Positions 23,177 through 31,484 of a DNA stretch of 36,781 bases are shown piece by piece. Location: contig CAMZKJ010000028.1 in assembly GCA_947311245.1 (NCBI GenBank), positions 1 to 36,781 on the forward strand. The letters are read 5' to 3'. Below the pieces are notes generated by a model. The model saw only the letters and a program-made list of their open reading frames with translations, made no database searches and was not told where the DNA came from. The position numbers and the translations under genes are program-made. Every line of letters starts with the position of its first letter. Within the stretch, counting starts at the first letter, position 1. Source of the DNA: an uncultured Candidatus Altimarinota bacterium. GTDB lineage: Bacteria > Patescibacteriota > Gracilibacteria > CAIRYL01.

Positions 23177-24121
23177 TTCACTTTGTGCATCTGTATTTTT
23201 AATAGTTTCTTCAGTTTCTTCTTCATAATTAAAAATTGCTTTAATTCTATTTTGCAGAGTAGTTGAACCAAGCTCTTGTTCGAAATACATACACGCAACA
23301 TCAATTGTAAAATCATTTAAATATCCATCATCAAGACTATACTCTTCAATTTGTAAATCTTTATACAATCGAGCCATATCTCTTGTAAAGTAGGCATCTT
23401 CCTTTCCCGCAATCATTTTTTTTTGTTTTGCGCCTTTCACTAAACCCGATTCTATGGCTTCGTAAATTTTTTCTAAATTACCATATTCCCTAATAAATGT
23501 TATTGCTCCTTTTTCACCAACACCTGCCACACCTTTTAAATTATCAGAGGTATCCCCTGCCATTCCTTTAAAATCTATAATTTCTTCAGGATATAATCCT
23601 TTTTTTTCAAATAAAACATCTCGAGTAAATTCAATATTTTCTCCTTTACTTGGTTTTAATACAGAAATATTATCTGAAATTAATTGAAATGCATCAGCAT
23701 CTCCCGTTAAAATTTCTACCTTAAAATCAGGATTTCCATCATACATGTTTGCAATTGATGCAATAACATCATCGGCTTCATAATTCTCCACTGAATAAAT
23801 CGGCATTCCCCAGCTTAACAACATTTCATATACACGCGGAATTTGCACTCGTAAATCATCATCTATTTCTGGTCGATGTCCTTTGTATTCTGGCATTTTT
23901 TCAGAACGAATAGTTTTTTTTCCTAAATCTTTTGCTCCAAAAATATAATCAGGTTTATGAGTCTCTATTGCCGAAAGTAAAATTTGAGCAACTCCAAAAA
24001 TTGCATTAATCGGTTCGCCATTTTCATCTCTTAAATTTCGTGGAAATGCATAATATGCACGAAAAAACATATGAGATATATCTATTAGCAATATTTTTTT
24101 AGGAGTGTTTTCAGTATTCAT
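23168..24121 (-). CDS. Stand-alone 5'-3' exonuclease (Pol I N-terminal-type, FEN-like)
   Basis: The protein has 317 residues and corresponds to the 5'-nuclease domain of DNA polymerase I alone. Metal-binding acidic motifs are LLIDISHMFFRAYYAF, NYEADDVIASIA, EILTGDADAFQL and MAGDTSDNLKGVAGVGEKGA, the last also containing the helix-hairpin-helix DNA-binding region. Such enzymes remove RNA primers and flaps. The last five residues are QSELF (313-317), a match to the QxxLF form of the bacterial sliding-clamp-binding motif. No polymerase gene adjoins. A TTGCAT-N17-TGTAAT promoter lies at 24138-24166. Confidence 0.92.
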   Translation of the reverse strand: MNTENTPKKILLIDISHMFFRAYYAFPRNLRDENGEPINAIFGVAQILLSAIETHKPDYIFGAKDLGKKTIRSEKMPEYKGHRPEIDDDLRVQIPRVYEMLLSWGMPIYSVENYEADDVIASIANMYDGNPDFKVEILTGDADAFQLISDNISVLKPSKGENIEFTRDVLFEKKGLYPEEIIDFKGMAGDTSDNLKGVAGVGEKGAITFIREYGNLEKIYEAIESGLVKGAKQKKMIAGKEDAYFTRDMARLYKDLQIEEYSLDDGYLNDFTIDVACMYFEQELGSTTLQNRIKAIFNYEEETEETIKNTDAQSELF

Positions 24122-24137
24122 AGTATTTTTTTATATT

Positions 24138-24166
24138 ATTACAATATATTTCTTATAAATATGCAA
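24138..24166 (-). promoter_or_regulatory. Promoter for the 5'-nuclease gene
   Basis: On the minus strand TTGCAT (24166-24161), 17 bases, TGTAAT (24143-24138), ending 16 bases before the ATG. It is divergent from the promoter at 24177. Confidence 0.55.
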
Positions 24167-24176
24167 GAGCAGATAA

Positions 24177-24224
24177 TTGAATAACTGTTAAATATCTGAT
24201 ACAATTATATGAACAGTAACAGTT
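24177..24224 (+). promoter_or_regulatory. Extended promoter for 24285-24905 with flanking inverted repeat
   Basis: TTGAAT (24177-24182), 17 bases, TACAAT (24200-24205) with TGA directly before it (extended -10). An exact 8-bp inverted repeat, AACTGTTA (24183-24190) and TAACAGTT (24217-24224), surrounds the -10 and the expected start site, as an operator would. Confidence 0.6.
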
Positions 24225-24284
24225 CAGAAAAAACATTACAATAAAAATAATATACATATATATACATATCTAAAACCTTATTTT

Positions 24285-24905
24285 ATGCAAACAGCAAAAA
24301 CTTCAATAAACACTGCAACACAAACTGCAACATTTAAGAAAAAACCAAAAAAAGCGATACTTACTATTAAAGAAAAGTTTCAAAAAAAACATAAACTATA
24401 CGAAGATAAAAATCATTTTATCGTTTGTATAACAACTCCACTTTTCGATGAAAATAATGCAGATTTATGGGCAGCGCTTTTACCAGGTTTATCTGATATG
24501 GGATTTCAAATTGTAATTCGAGCAAATGCATCTGAAAAACATAAAGACATTGCAATGGCTTTTGCAGAAGATCATTCCGCTTTATGTGCCATTATAGATG
24601 AAGAAGAGTATATGAGTGTATATGAAGTATCTGATATTTTACTAACTTTTTCGCAAGACAAAGAAACAATACGAGAAGTAAAACATGCACTCGCAAAAGG
24701 AGTAATTCCAGTTGTTGCACACGATTTCCCACTTGATATTTTAGAGAATTATAATCCTAATTTAGAAAATGGAAATTCGTTTATGTATTACAAACAAACT
24801 CCATGGTCTATTTTCGCTACAATCATTCGAGCATATGAAAACTATAGATTTCCATATGACTGGCGAAACCTTTGCAAAACTGCAATTAAATCAAGTAAAA
24901 TCTAA
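24285..24905 (+). CDS. Half-size GT-B-like (GT5 C-domain-like) protein, unknown
   Basis: This 206-residue protein has a basic, Thr/Lys-rich N-terminus, then a Rossmann-like domain. Several segments resemble the C-terminal half of bacterial glycogen synthase: PLFDENNADLWAALLPGL (family: kGxDlll..lp.l), FQIVIRANASEKHKD, ILLTFSQDKE, KGVIPVVAHDFPLDILENYN (family: G.iPIvr..GGL.DtV), NGNSFMYYKQTPWSI (family: GnGF.F) and a tail like YRDP..W..L...AM. The glycine-rich donor motif is degenerate and the acceptor domain is missing, so catalysis is doubtful. It has its own regulated-looking promoter. Confidence 0.65.
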   Translation: MQTAKTSINTATQTATFKKKPKKAILTIKEKFQKKHKLYEDKNHFIVCITTPLFDENNADLWAALLPGLSDMGFQIVIRANASEKHKDIAMAFAEDHSALCAIIDEEEYMSVYEVSDILLTFSQDKETIREVKHALAKGVIPVVAHDFPLDILENYNPNLENGNSFMYYKQTPWSIFATIIRAYENYRFPYDWRNLCKTAIKSSKI

Positions 24906-24960
24906 CACTAGCATCAATCACAAATAAATCAGCAAGTTTATTTGTATGCATAAAAATTAT

Positions 24961-25005
24961 AAAAAATACACCTATTAGAATTAAAAATCTAAAGGTGTAT
25001 TTTTT
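24961..25005. terminator. Bidirectional terminator between 24285-24905 and SPFH gene
   Basis: A 13-bp perfect stem (24961-24973 with 24993-25005, AAAAAATACACCT) has an inner 5-bp stem TTAGA/TCTAA. A and T runs on the outside serve both strands. Confidence 0.88.
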
Positions 25006-25060
25006 ATATTACTTATTAATATTACTCTTAATACAACTCTTGATATTATTATTGGTATTA

Positions 25061-25999
25061 TTATTTATCTGCTAAAAATTTTTCTACTCGAGATGCTCCA
25101 GACGTCGCTTCTAAATTTTCATTTAAATAAATAACCTTTGAGTTATTTTTCCCAACTTTTTCAAGTGTTTCAATACGTGCCGAATCTAATAAAAATTTTA
25201 AAATATTCTTTCCTGTAAGAGAGGGATCAGAAGCTTTTATTTCATCAATAGACTCTTTAAACCCTTTTGATATAGCCATTCTTTGCTCTGCCATCCCTTC
25301 TCCTAATAATTTTTTAGATTCTTTATCTGCTTCTGCCTCTTTCACCATTGTAATTCGTTTTGCCTCTGCTTCATTCAATGCCGCTTCTTTCATTTTTTCA
25401 GTTTCAATAATTCTATTTAAAGCCTTTAAAACAAGTGCATCTAATTGAATATCTTGAACTTGAATAGAATCAAGCGTGTATCCAAATTGATCCAATTTAA
25501 TTCGTAATGCCTCTTCAATAGAATCTCCCATCTCATGTCGTTTTGTATAAATTTCCTTATGCGTAAATGTCGAAATCATAGCTCTTAGTTGCTCATCTAT
25601 TGTAGCGCGAATTAATATTTCTGGATTATCTATTTCATATATCGATTGAAAAATACTTTCGTCATCGTTTTTTACAAAATAGACAACATTTAATCCAATC
25701 CCAACCGAAACATTATCCCCTGTAAGACCATCTACAAAAACATGAAAATTTGTTTTATATAAATCTTGATCTCTTGTCCATTCTAAAAATGGAATAATAA
25801 CATTGAACCCAGGACGTAAAATCCTATTAAATTTTCCAAGAAATTCTACAAGCTTAACCGTATTTTGCCGTACTATTCGTACTCCAAAAATAAGCAATAA
25901 CATATCAAGAAAAAATCCAATAACTAATCCATCAGATCCAAATACTACATAAAAAAGGAATGGAAATGTTACAAAAAGAACCATTAAAATTATATTCAT
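25061..25999 (-). CDS. SPFH/band-7 membrane protein (stomatin/prohibitin-like)
   Basis: This 312-residue protein has two N-terminal hydrophobic segments (about 1-20 and 24-42), followed by the SPFH domain (about 45-210: KLVEFLGKFNRILRPGFNVIIPF, DNPEILIRATIDEQLRAMI, DSIQVQDIQLD). A long Ala/Glu/Lys coiled coil (about 205-250, EKMKEAALNEAEAKRITMVK) and a short C-terminal region (NILKFLLDSARIETLEKV) come next. Members form large rings on membranes and scaffold proteases or microdomains. Often a NfeD gene is the partner; none is seen here. The SulP gene lies 61 bases upstream on the same strand. Confidence 0.92.
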   Translation of the reverse strand: MNIILMVLFVTFPFLFYVVFGSDGLVIGFFLDMLLLIFGVRIVRQNTVKLVEFLGKFNRILRPGFNVIIPFLEWTRDQDLYKTNFHVFVDGLTGDNVSVGIGLNVVYFVKNDDESIFQSIYEIDNPEILIRATIDEQLRAMISTFTHKEIYTKRHEMGDSIEEALRIKLDQFGYTLDSIQVQDIQLDALVLKALNRIIETEKMKEAALNEAEAKRITMVKEAEADKESKKLLGEGMAEQRMAISKGFKESIDEIKASDPSLTGKNILKFLLDSARIETLEKVGKNNSKVIYLNENLEATSGASRVEKFLADK

Positions 26000-26060
26000 A
26001 TAGAATTTAAAAAGAATAATACAGAAAACTTATAATAGTATTTTTACAAAGACAATATTA

Positions 26061-27440
26061 TTAATCTTCTTTATTTAACACCTCTGATTCTGTAGAACTC
26101 TTTAAATCTCTCATTGGGTTATGCTTCGAAATAACCTTGTTTATAAAATAAAACAGAAGTGTCGATACTCCAACTGCGGTAATTAAATCAAATGCAATAG
26201 TTAAAATTACAGTTAAGAGAATTAAAAACATTTCTCTATGTGTTACGAATATTTTATCTTCTTTGTGAGATAAAAAGATTCCAGTAAAAAAATTTAATTT
26301 TCTAGAAAGTAGTTCACCAAGATATAGTGTAAATGGCTTTACATCTAATACATCATACCCAACTTTAAATAAAATTCCTGAAAATACAGCCTGCGGAATA
26401 AATCCTAAAATATCCTGAAAAAGAACTAATTCTATCAATACAAAAACTCCAACCATAACTCCTGCAAGACGCATTGTTGCATTTTCTTTTATTAATAAAA
26501 CTGATCGAATTGTTGCTTGTGCCCCAGGAAGTCCTCCAAAACTTGCCACTGCTGCTGTTGCAACACCTTGTGCCATCAATTCTTTTGATCGTTTTGTTGG
26601 CTCTCCTAGCATTTTATCTAAAATTAAACTGGTTAATAATGTATCCAAATAAATTAAAACAGATAATTGAAAAGCAAACGGAAGTGCAAGCAATAATATT
26701 TGAATTGAAAAATCTGAAACCCTTGGTAATTGTGCAGAAATTAAAGCAGTAATATCAGAAAAAGAATTTAAACTTTCCCCTAATACAATTTTTTCTACAT
26801 GAAAATCAAAAAATATTGCAATAGTAGTCATTATTACCAATGTAAACAAAGTTCCTGAAATATAGTTTTTATATTTTGGAGCATATTTATTTGCAAGTGC
26901 AGGAACAGCAAATGACAATGCAAGAGTTCCTATAACAATAAAAATATTTTGTAAAAAATCCCCTTCAAACGAAGTTTTTCCTCCAAGTCCAAAAAGTTTT
27001 TGTATTTGGTCTATCCAAATAAGGAGTGCAATTCCGTTCATAAACCCCGAAACTACGACATTTGGGATATATTGAATATATTTTCCTGTTTTAAATAAAG
27101 CCATTAACAATAAAATTCCTGCTGTTAAAAACAATACTATATTTATAAAATGATCAGCATTTGCCGTTGGAACAGATTGTAAGAGTTCATCATGTGCGAA
27201 TCCAACAATTATTGCTGTTATTACGGTTAATGGAGCGGTTGGTCCTGAACATTTTACTCTTGTTCCTCCAATACTTGCCGTTATAATTACTGCAACAGCA
27301 GCTGAAAGCATTCCCACGAAAGCCCCTCTTTCTGATAAAATTCCAAGTGCAGCACCAAGGCTTAATGCAACAAAACTGACTGTTAATCCAGCAAGAATAT
27401 TTGTGATAATTTCAGATAAAGATACTGCGTTTTTTTTCAT
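26061..27440 (-). CDS. SulP/SLC26-family anion transporter lacking a STAS domain
   Basis: The protein has 459 residues and about 12-14 membrane segments. SulP features include GGTRVKCSGPTAPLTVITAI near the N-terminus, VVSGFMNGIALLIWIDQIQKLFG, and DTLLTSLILDKMLGEPTKRSKE..QGVATAAVASFGGLPGAQATIRS. Members carry sulfate, bicarbonate or other anions; the substrate here is unknown. It ends about 25 residues after the last helix (VISKHNPMRDLKSSTESE), so the cytoplasmic STAS domain of most SulP proteins is missing. A TTGAAA-N17-TATAAT promoter lies 5 bases before the ATG, predicting a leaderless transcript. No sulfate-assimilation genes are nearby. Confidence 0.92.
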   Translation of the reverse strand: MKKNAVSLSEIITNILAGLTVSFVALSLGAALGILSERGAFVGMLSAAVAVIITASIGGTRVKCSGPTAPLTVITAIIVGFAHDELLQSVPTANADHFINIVLFLTAGILLLMALFKTGKYIQYIPNVVVSGFMNGIALLIWIDQIQKLFGLGGKTSFEGDFLQNIFIVIGTLALSFAVPALANKYAPKYKNYISGTLFTLVIMTTIAIFFDFHVEKIVLGESLNSFSDITALISAQLPRVSDFSIQILLLALPFAFQLSVLIYLDTLLTSLILDKMLGEPTKRSKELMAQGVATAAVASFGGLPGAQATIRSVLLIKENATMRLAGVMVGVFVLIELVLFQDILGFIPQAVFSGILFKVGYDVLDVKPFTLYLGELLSRKLNFFTGIFLSHKEDKIFVTHREMFLILLTVILTIAFDLITAVGVSTLLFYFINKVISKHNPMRDLKSSTESEVLNKED

Positions 27441-27445
27441 ATTAT

Positions 27446-27474
27446 ATTATAAGAACTCTATTGCATGTTTTCAA
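27446..27474 (-). promoter_or_regulatory. Near-consensus promoter for SulP gene, predicts leaderless mRNA
   Basis: On the minus strand TTGAAA (27474-27469), exactly 17 bases, TATAAT (27451-27446). Only ATAAT separates the -10 from the ATG at 27440, so transcription should begin at the A of the start codon. Confidence 0.75.
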
Positions 27475-27519
27475 AACGCACCATACTATACCTTCATGAT
27501 TTTTCAAAACTATAATTTT

Positions 27520-28623
27520 TTATAATACTCCCTTTGTTGAGATAATATCATTTCCAGACACTTTAACTCCCTCTCGTAAACATCGTGCAAAGGCTTTAAA
27601 TGAAATTTCTACAATATGATGAGTATTTTCTCCTTCGAGCTTCATATTCATGTTTATTCCAGATGCAATGCAAAAACTCTGATAAAAATGTTTTAGTAAT
27701 TCAGTTGGAAAATCCCCTACATATTCACGCATTTTTGGTGCAGAAAAAACCAATTCTGGCCGTGCAGAAATATCAATAGAAACAGTCGCTAGCGATTCGT
27801 CCATTGGCAATATTTTTTGTGTAGAAAAACTATCTGCATATCGTGCAATTCCTCGTTTATCACCAAGAGCTTCTTTAAAACAATTTCCAAGAGCAATTGC
27901 AACATCTTCGATAGTATGATGTTCGTCTATTTCTAAATCTCCGTTACATGAAATTTTTAAATCAAAATTTCCATGTTTTCCAATTTGTTCCAGCATATGG
28001 TCAAAAAAGTTTAGACCAGTTTTTATATCATAATTTCCAGAACCGTCTAAATTTAATTCAACAGATATTTTTGTTTCTTTTGTGTGTCGTGAATACTCTG
28101 CTTTTCGAGGTTTGTGTAAAATTTCCGAAGTAATATATTTCCATGAAAATTCATCACCTGGATTTGCGTTAAAATCAATTTTATATCCAATTATTCCAAT
28201 ATTTTTTGCTAATCCTAAATCTCTTTCGCTATCTCCAATCATGTAAGAATTTGCAAAATCTATTTTCCCTCTATTTTCTAAAAGATATGCATCTACCATT
28301 CCTGTTTTTGGTTTTCTACAATTACAATTATCTTTTTCAAAATGTGGACATTCAAAAATTTCTGAAAACTTAATTTGTTCCGTTTCTAAAATATGAAATA
28401 ATTTGCTATTAATATTTTCATAATTTTTTCGTGGATTTGCATCTGTATCCAGCCCATCCTGATTTGTTACTAAAATAAGTTCAAAGCCATTTTCTACAAA
28501 TTGTTTTAACGATGAAACTACATTTGGCAATAGAAACATTTCTTCAAGTGTATTTACCTGAAATGTAACTGGTGGTTCAAAAATTAATGTTCCGTCTCTG
28601 TCTAAAAATAATATTTTTTTCAT
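27520..28623 (-). CDS. hisB: Bifunctional histidinol-phosphatase / imidazoleglycerol-phosphate dehydratase
   Basis: HisB carries out two steps of histidine synthesis. The protein has 367 residues. The N-terminal HAD phosphatase (1-165) has the nucleophile motif FLDRDGTL, VTNQDG, the zinc-site segment CPHFEKDNCNCRKPKTG and IGDSERDLG. The dehydratase domain (about 180-367) has GLNFFDHMLEQIGKHG, the metal-binding DEHHTIEDVAIALG and THHIVEISFKAFARCL. This fused form is best known from enterobacteria and Bacteroidetes. It lies 9 bases after hisD as the last gene of yerC-hisC-hisD-hisB. Confidence 0.96.
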   Translation of the reverse strand: MKKILFLDRDGTLIFEPPVTFQVNTLEEMFLLPNVVSSLKQFVENGFELILVTNQDGLDTDANPRKNYENINSKLFHILETEQIKFSEIFECPHFEKDNCNCRKPKTGMVDAYLLENRGKIDFANSYMIGDSERDLGLAKNIGIIGYKIDFNANPGDEFSWKYITSEILHKPRKAEYSRHTKETKISVELNLDGSGNYDIKTGLNFFDHMLEQIGKHGNFDLKISCNGDLEIDEHHTIEDVAIALGNCFKEALGDKRGIARYADSFSTQKILPMDESLATVSIDISARPELVFSAPKMREYVGDFPTELLKHFYQSFCIASGINMNMKLEGENTHHIVEISFKAFARCLREGVKVSGNDIISTKGVL

Positions 28624-28632
28624 GTTTTTTTA

Positions 28633-29994
28633 TTAATATTTTCTTCTTACAACAACTGCATTTTTATGTGCATCTAACCCCTCTTCTTCTGCCATAATTT
28701 CTATAGTATTTCCTAAATTTTCAATTCCTTGCTGTGTAATATGCTGAAATGTTATCCATTTTCCAAAACTTTCAACCGATACCCCCGAAAAACTTCGTGC
28801 AAATCCACTAGTGGGTAATGTATGATTTGTCCCACTGGCATAATCTCCTGCTGATTCTGGTGTAAATTCTCCACAAAACACAGATCCCGCATTTGTAATA
28901 TTTGAAAGTAAATTTTTCCAATTTTTTACATGTAAAATTAAATGCTCTGGTGCATATTCATTTGAAATTTTAATTGCTTCTTCCACTGTTTCACACACTA
29001 CAATAAAACTTGATTTTAAAGCTTCAAGTGCTACTTCATTTCTCCCTAATTTTAATAATTGTTTTTCAATTTCTTCTAGTGTTTTTTGTGCAACCTTTTC
29101 ACATGTTGTAATTAAAACAGCTTGAGAATCTGTTCCATGTTCTGCTTGTGAAAGCAAATCCGATGCAATAAATTCTGCATTCCCTGTTTCATCAGATAAC
29201 ACTAAAACTTCACTTGGTCCTGCTGGCATGTCAATAGCCGTATGTCCTGATATTTTCATTTTTGCAGCAGTAACAAAAGAATTTCCTGGTCCAAAAATTT
29301 TATCTACCTTTGGAATTGTTTCTGTTCCGTGTGCCATTGCAAAAATTGCTTGCGATCCACCCACTTTATAAATTTCTGAAACACCTGCAATATGTGCCGT
29401 TGCTAAAATTGCAGGGTGAATTTTTCCGTCTTTTTGAGGAGGGGTGCATAAAACTATTTTTTTACAACCCGCAATTTGTGCAGGAATTGCAAGCATTAAC
29501 AGTGTAGAAAAAAGTGGAGCAGTTCCTCCTGGAATATATAATCCTACTTTTTCAATAGAACGAAATTCTTGCCAACATTCTACACCTTTCGTTGTTTCAA
29601 TTTTTTCAGTAGCATTACGCTTTTGCGTATTATGAAATGTTGTAATATTTGAATGAGCCTGTTTTATAGCTTGTATAAGTTCTGGTTTTTCATTTTCAAT
29701 ATTTTGAACGGCAGAATTAATTTCTTCTGATGATACTAAAAAATTATCAAGTTTTACTCCATCAAATTTTTCAGTCAGATTTTTTAATTCTATATCTCCG
29801 TTTAAAACAATATTCTTTTCTATTTCTGTTACAATTTCAAACACTTTTGTGTAGTCAATTCCTGTTCGTTTGCATAAATCTTGCAATGTAAATTGCTGTG
29901 TAAAATTTTGAAAATTTGGATTTGTAAAATTCTCAGATATATTTTTTATAAATTTTATATTTTTTGTCATGTTTTTTGTCATATTGTTTGTCAT
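28633..29994 (-). CDS. hisD: Histidinol dehydrogenase
   Basis: HisD oxidises histidinol to histidine with two NAD+, the last step of the pathway. The protein has 453 residues. Key stretches are VGLYIPGGTAPLFSTLLMLAIPAQIAG (shown in parts: VGLYIPGGTAPL, LAIPAQIAG), KIFGPGNSFVTAAK, DMPAGPSEVLVLSD, SQAEHGTDSQAVLIT, EYAPEHLILH and SAGDYASGTNHTLPTSG with the zinc-binding and catalytic residues. The N-terminus is a short repeat, MTNNMTKNMTKN, with three in-frame ATGs (29994, 29982, 29970), so the exact start is uncertain. hisC ends 79 bases upstream, with no terminator in the gap. Confidence 0.96.
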   Translation of the reverse strand: MTNNMTKNMTKNIKFIKNISENFTNPNFQNFTQQFTLQDLCKRTGIDYTKVFEIVTEIEKNIVLNGDIELKNLTEKFDGVKLDNFLVSSEEINSAVQNIENEKPELIQAIKQAHSNITTFHNTQKRNATEKIETTKGVECWQEFRSIEKVGLYIPGGTAPLFSTLLMLAIPAQIAGCKKIVLCTPPQKDGKIHPAILATAHIAGVSEIYKVGGSQAIFAMAHGTETIPKVDKIFGPGNSFVTAAKMKISGHTAIDMPAGPSEVLVLSDETGNAEFIASDLLSQAEHGTDSQAVLITTCEKVAQKTLEEIEKQLLKLGRNEVALEALKSSFIVVCETVEEAIKISNEYAPEHLILHVKNWKNLLSNITNAGSVFCGEFTPESAGDYASGTNHTLPTSGFARSFSGVSVESFGKWITFQHITQQGIENLGNTIEIMAEEEGLDAHKNAVVVRRKY

Positions 29995-30073
29995 GTTTTT
30001 TTGTTAAATAATAATAGATTTTTAGCGTTTGAATTTTCTTCAAATTTACATGTTCTCGTTATAAAATAAACAA

Positions 30074-31195
30074 TTAAATATTTTTTAAAATTTCGACGAC
30101 TTTAAAATTTTCTTCTGGTGTCCCCACCGAAATTCGTAAGCAATTTTCTAAAAATTGTTTTTTCCCAAAACTTCGTACAACAATTCCTTTATTTTTTAAT
30201 TTTTCATATATAATATCTGAATCTAATTCTGGTACAAGACGCACAAGAATAGAGTTACAATGAGACGGGTACACATCTGTAAAAATAGGATTTTTTGAAA
30301 TTGTTAAGTTTTTACATTCATTTTCTAAATATAATCTTTGAGCAAGTATAATATTTCTTTGCTGATAGATTATACCTTTATTATTTAATGCATCATTTAC
30401 AGCTCTTGCGGTTAATATATTCACATTATACGGAGATTTTACCGCTTGAAGCATTGTAATAACTTCTGGGTGTGCAAATGCTATTCCGCATCGAACTCCC
30501 GCCAATCCCCACATTTTAGAAAATGTTTGCAATACTATTAATTTTGGATATTTTTGTAAAAATTTAAGTGTTGAATGCTCAGATGAAAAATCAATATATG
30601 CTTCATCAACAACAACCATTCCAGAAAAATTATCTAATATTTTTACTAATCGTTTTTCCGAAATAATATTTCCAGTTGGATTATTCGGATGACACAAAAA
30701 TAATAATTTTATATTATTTTGATTTTCTCGTGTTGCATCTGTGTTATCTGCAAGTAATATTTTATCTACAACAATATCATCCAGTTCAAATGTTTTAGAG
30801 TTTAACGAAATATCTATAATATTCACATTATTACTATTTGCACTCACTGCATACATTCCAAATGTTGGACTTGAAATACAAATAGAATCAACTTTTGGTT
30901 CACAAAAAATTCGGATTAATAAATCTATTAATTCATCGCTTCCATTTCCCAGAATTATATTATTTTTTTCTAGATTACACGAAAATTGACTCGTTTTTAC
31001 TTCAACGATTTTTTCTCGTAATTCATTGTGCATCACTTCTGGATACCTATTTTTTTCATTATTTTCAAATGGATTTTCATTTGCATCTAAAAATATATAC
31101 TCTTCTGTTTCAGCCGAAAATTCATCTCTTGCTGATTTATATGCAGTAAATTCTTGCAAATGTTTTCGAAATGGAAAATTTATTTTTTCTGACAT
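30074..31195 (-). CDS. hisC: Histidinol-phosphate aminotransferase
   Basis: HisC transfers an amino group from glutamate to imidazole-acetol phosphate. It is a 373-residue class I/II PLP aminotransferase. Motifs include FLDANENPFE, ILGNGSDELIDLLIR, the cofactor-contact CHPNNPTGN, VVDEAYIDF, and the PLP lysine near residue 227 in QTFSKMWGLAGVRCG. The C-terminal substrate arginine is in NCLRISVGTPEEN. The start overlaps the end of the upstream TrpR-like gene by 16 bases, which ties the two into one operon and suggests coupled translation. Confidence 0.95.
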   Translation of the reverse strand: MSEKINFPFRKHLQEFTAYKSARDEFSAETEEYIFLDANENPFENNEKNRYPEVMHNELREKIVEVKTSQFSCNLEKNNIILGNGSDELIDLLIRIFCEPKVDSICISSPTFGMYAVSANSNNVNIIDISLNSKTFELDDIVVDKILLADNTDATRENQNNIKLLFLCHPNNPTGNIISEKRLVKILDNFSGMVVVDEAYIDFSSEHSTLKFLQKYPKLIVLQTFSKMWGLAGVRCGIAFAHPEVITMLQAVKSPYNVNILTARAVNDALNNKGIIYQQRNIILAQRLYLENECKNLTISKNPIFTDVYPSHCNSILVRLVPELDSDIIYEKLKNKGIVVRSFGKKQFLENCLRISVGTPEENFKVVEILKNI

Positions 31196-31473
31196 AATTT
31201 TTTAAGTAAAATATTATAACCACCTTCCCCTACTTGATTTTTCCACTGATTAACTCGTGAAACAGTGGTTGTTGAAAGATGTGTTTCTTCTGCCGTTTTA
31301 CGAACAGACACTCCTGCATTAAGTAACTTTGCAGCTTTCCATCGCTTTGACATTTCTGTGAGTTCCGAAATTGTACACAAATCACGAAAAAAATCTGAAA
31401 ATTCTTGCTCTGTTTCTAAATGTGTTATATCAGAAAAAAGCTCTGACAACTCTGTAGTTTTCCACCTATTCAT
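31180..31473 (-). CDS. TrpR-superfamily YerC/YecD-like regulator
   Basis: This 97-residue protein matches the small TrpR-like family named YerC/YecD: FFRDLCTISELTEMSKRWKAAKLLNAG, here seen as FFRDLCTISELTEMSKRW and KAAKLLNAG. A helix-turn-helix follows: SVRKTAEETHLSTTTVSRVNQW. The family shares the Trp-repressor fold. It is the first gene of an operon with hisC, hisD and hisB, overlapping hisC by 16 bases, so the likely role is control of these genes, perhaps with histidine as effector. Two tandem AACACAGT repeats overlie its promoter and are candidate operators. Confidence 0.9.
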   Translation of the reverse strand: MNRWKTTELSELFSDITHLETEQEFSDFFRDLCTISELTEMSKRWKAAKLLNAGVSVRKTAEETHLSTTTVSRVNQWKNQVGEGGYNILLKKLCQKK

Positions 31474-31484
31474 ACTATTTTTAC

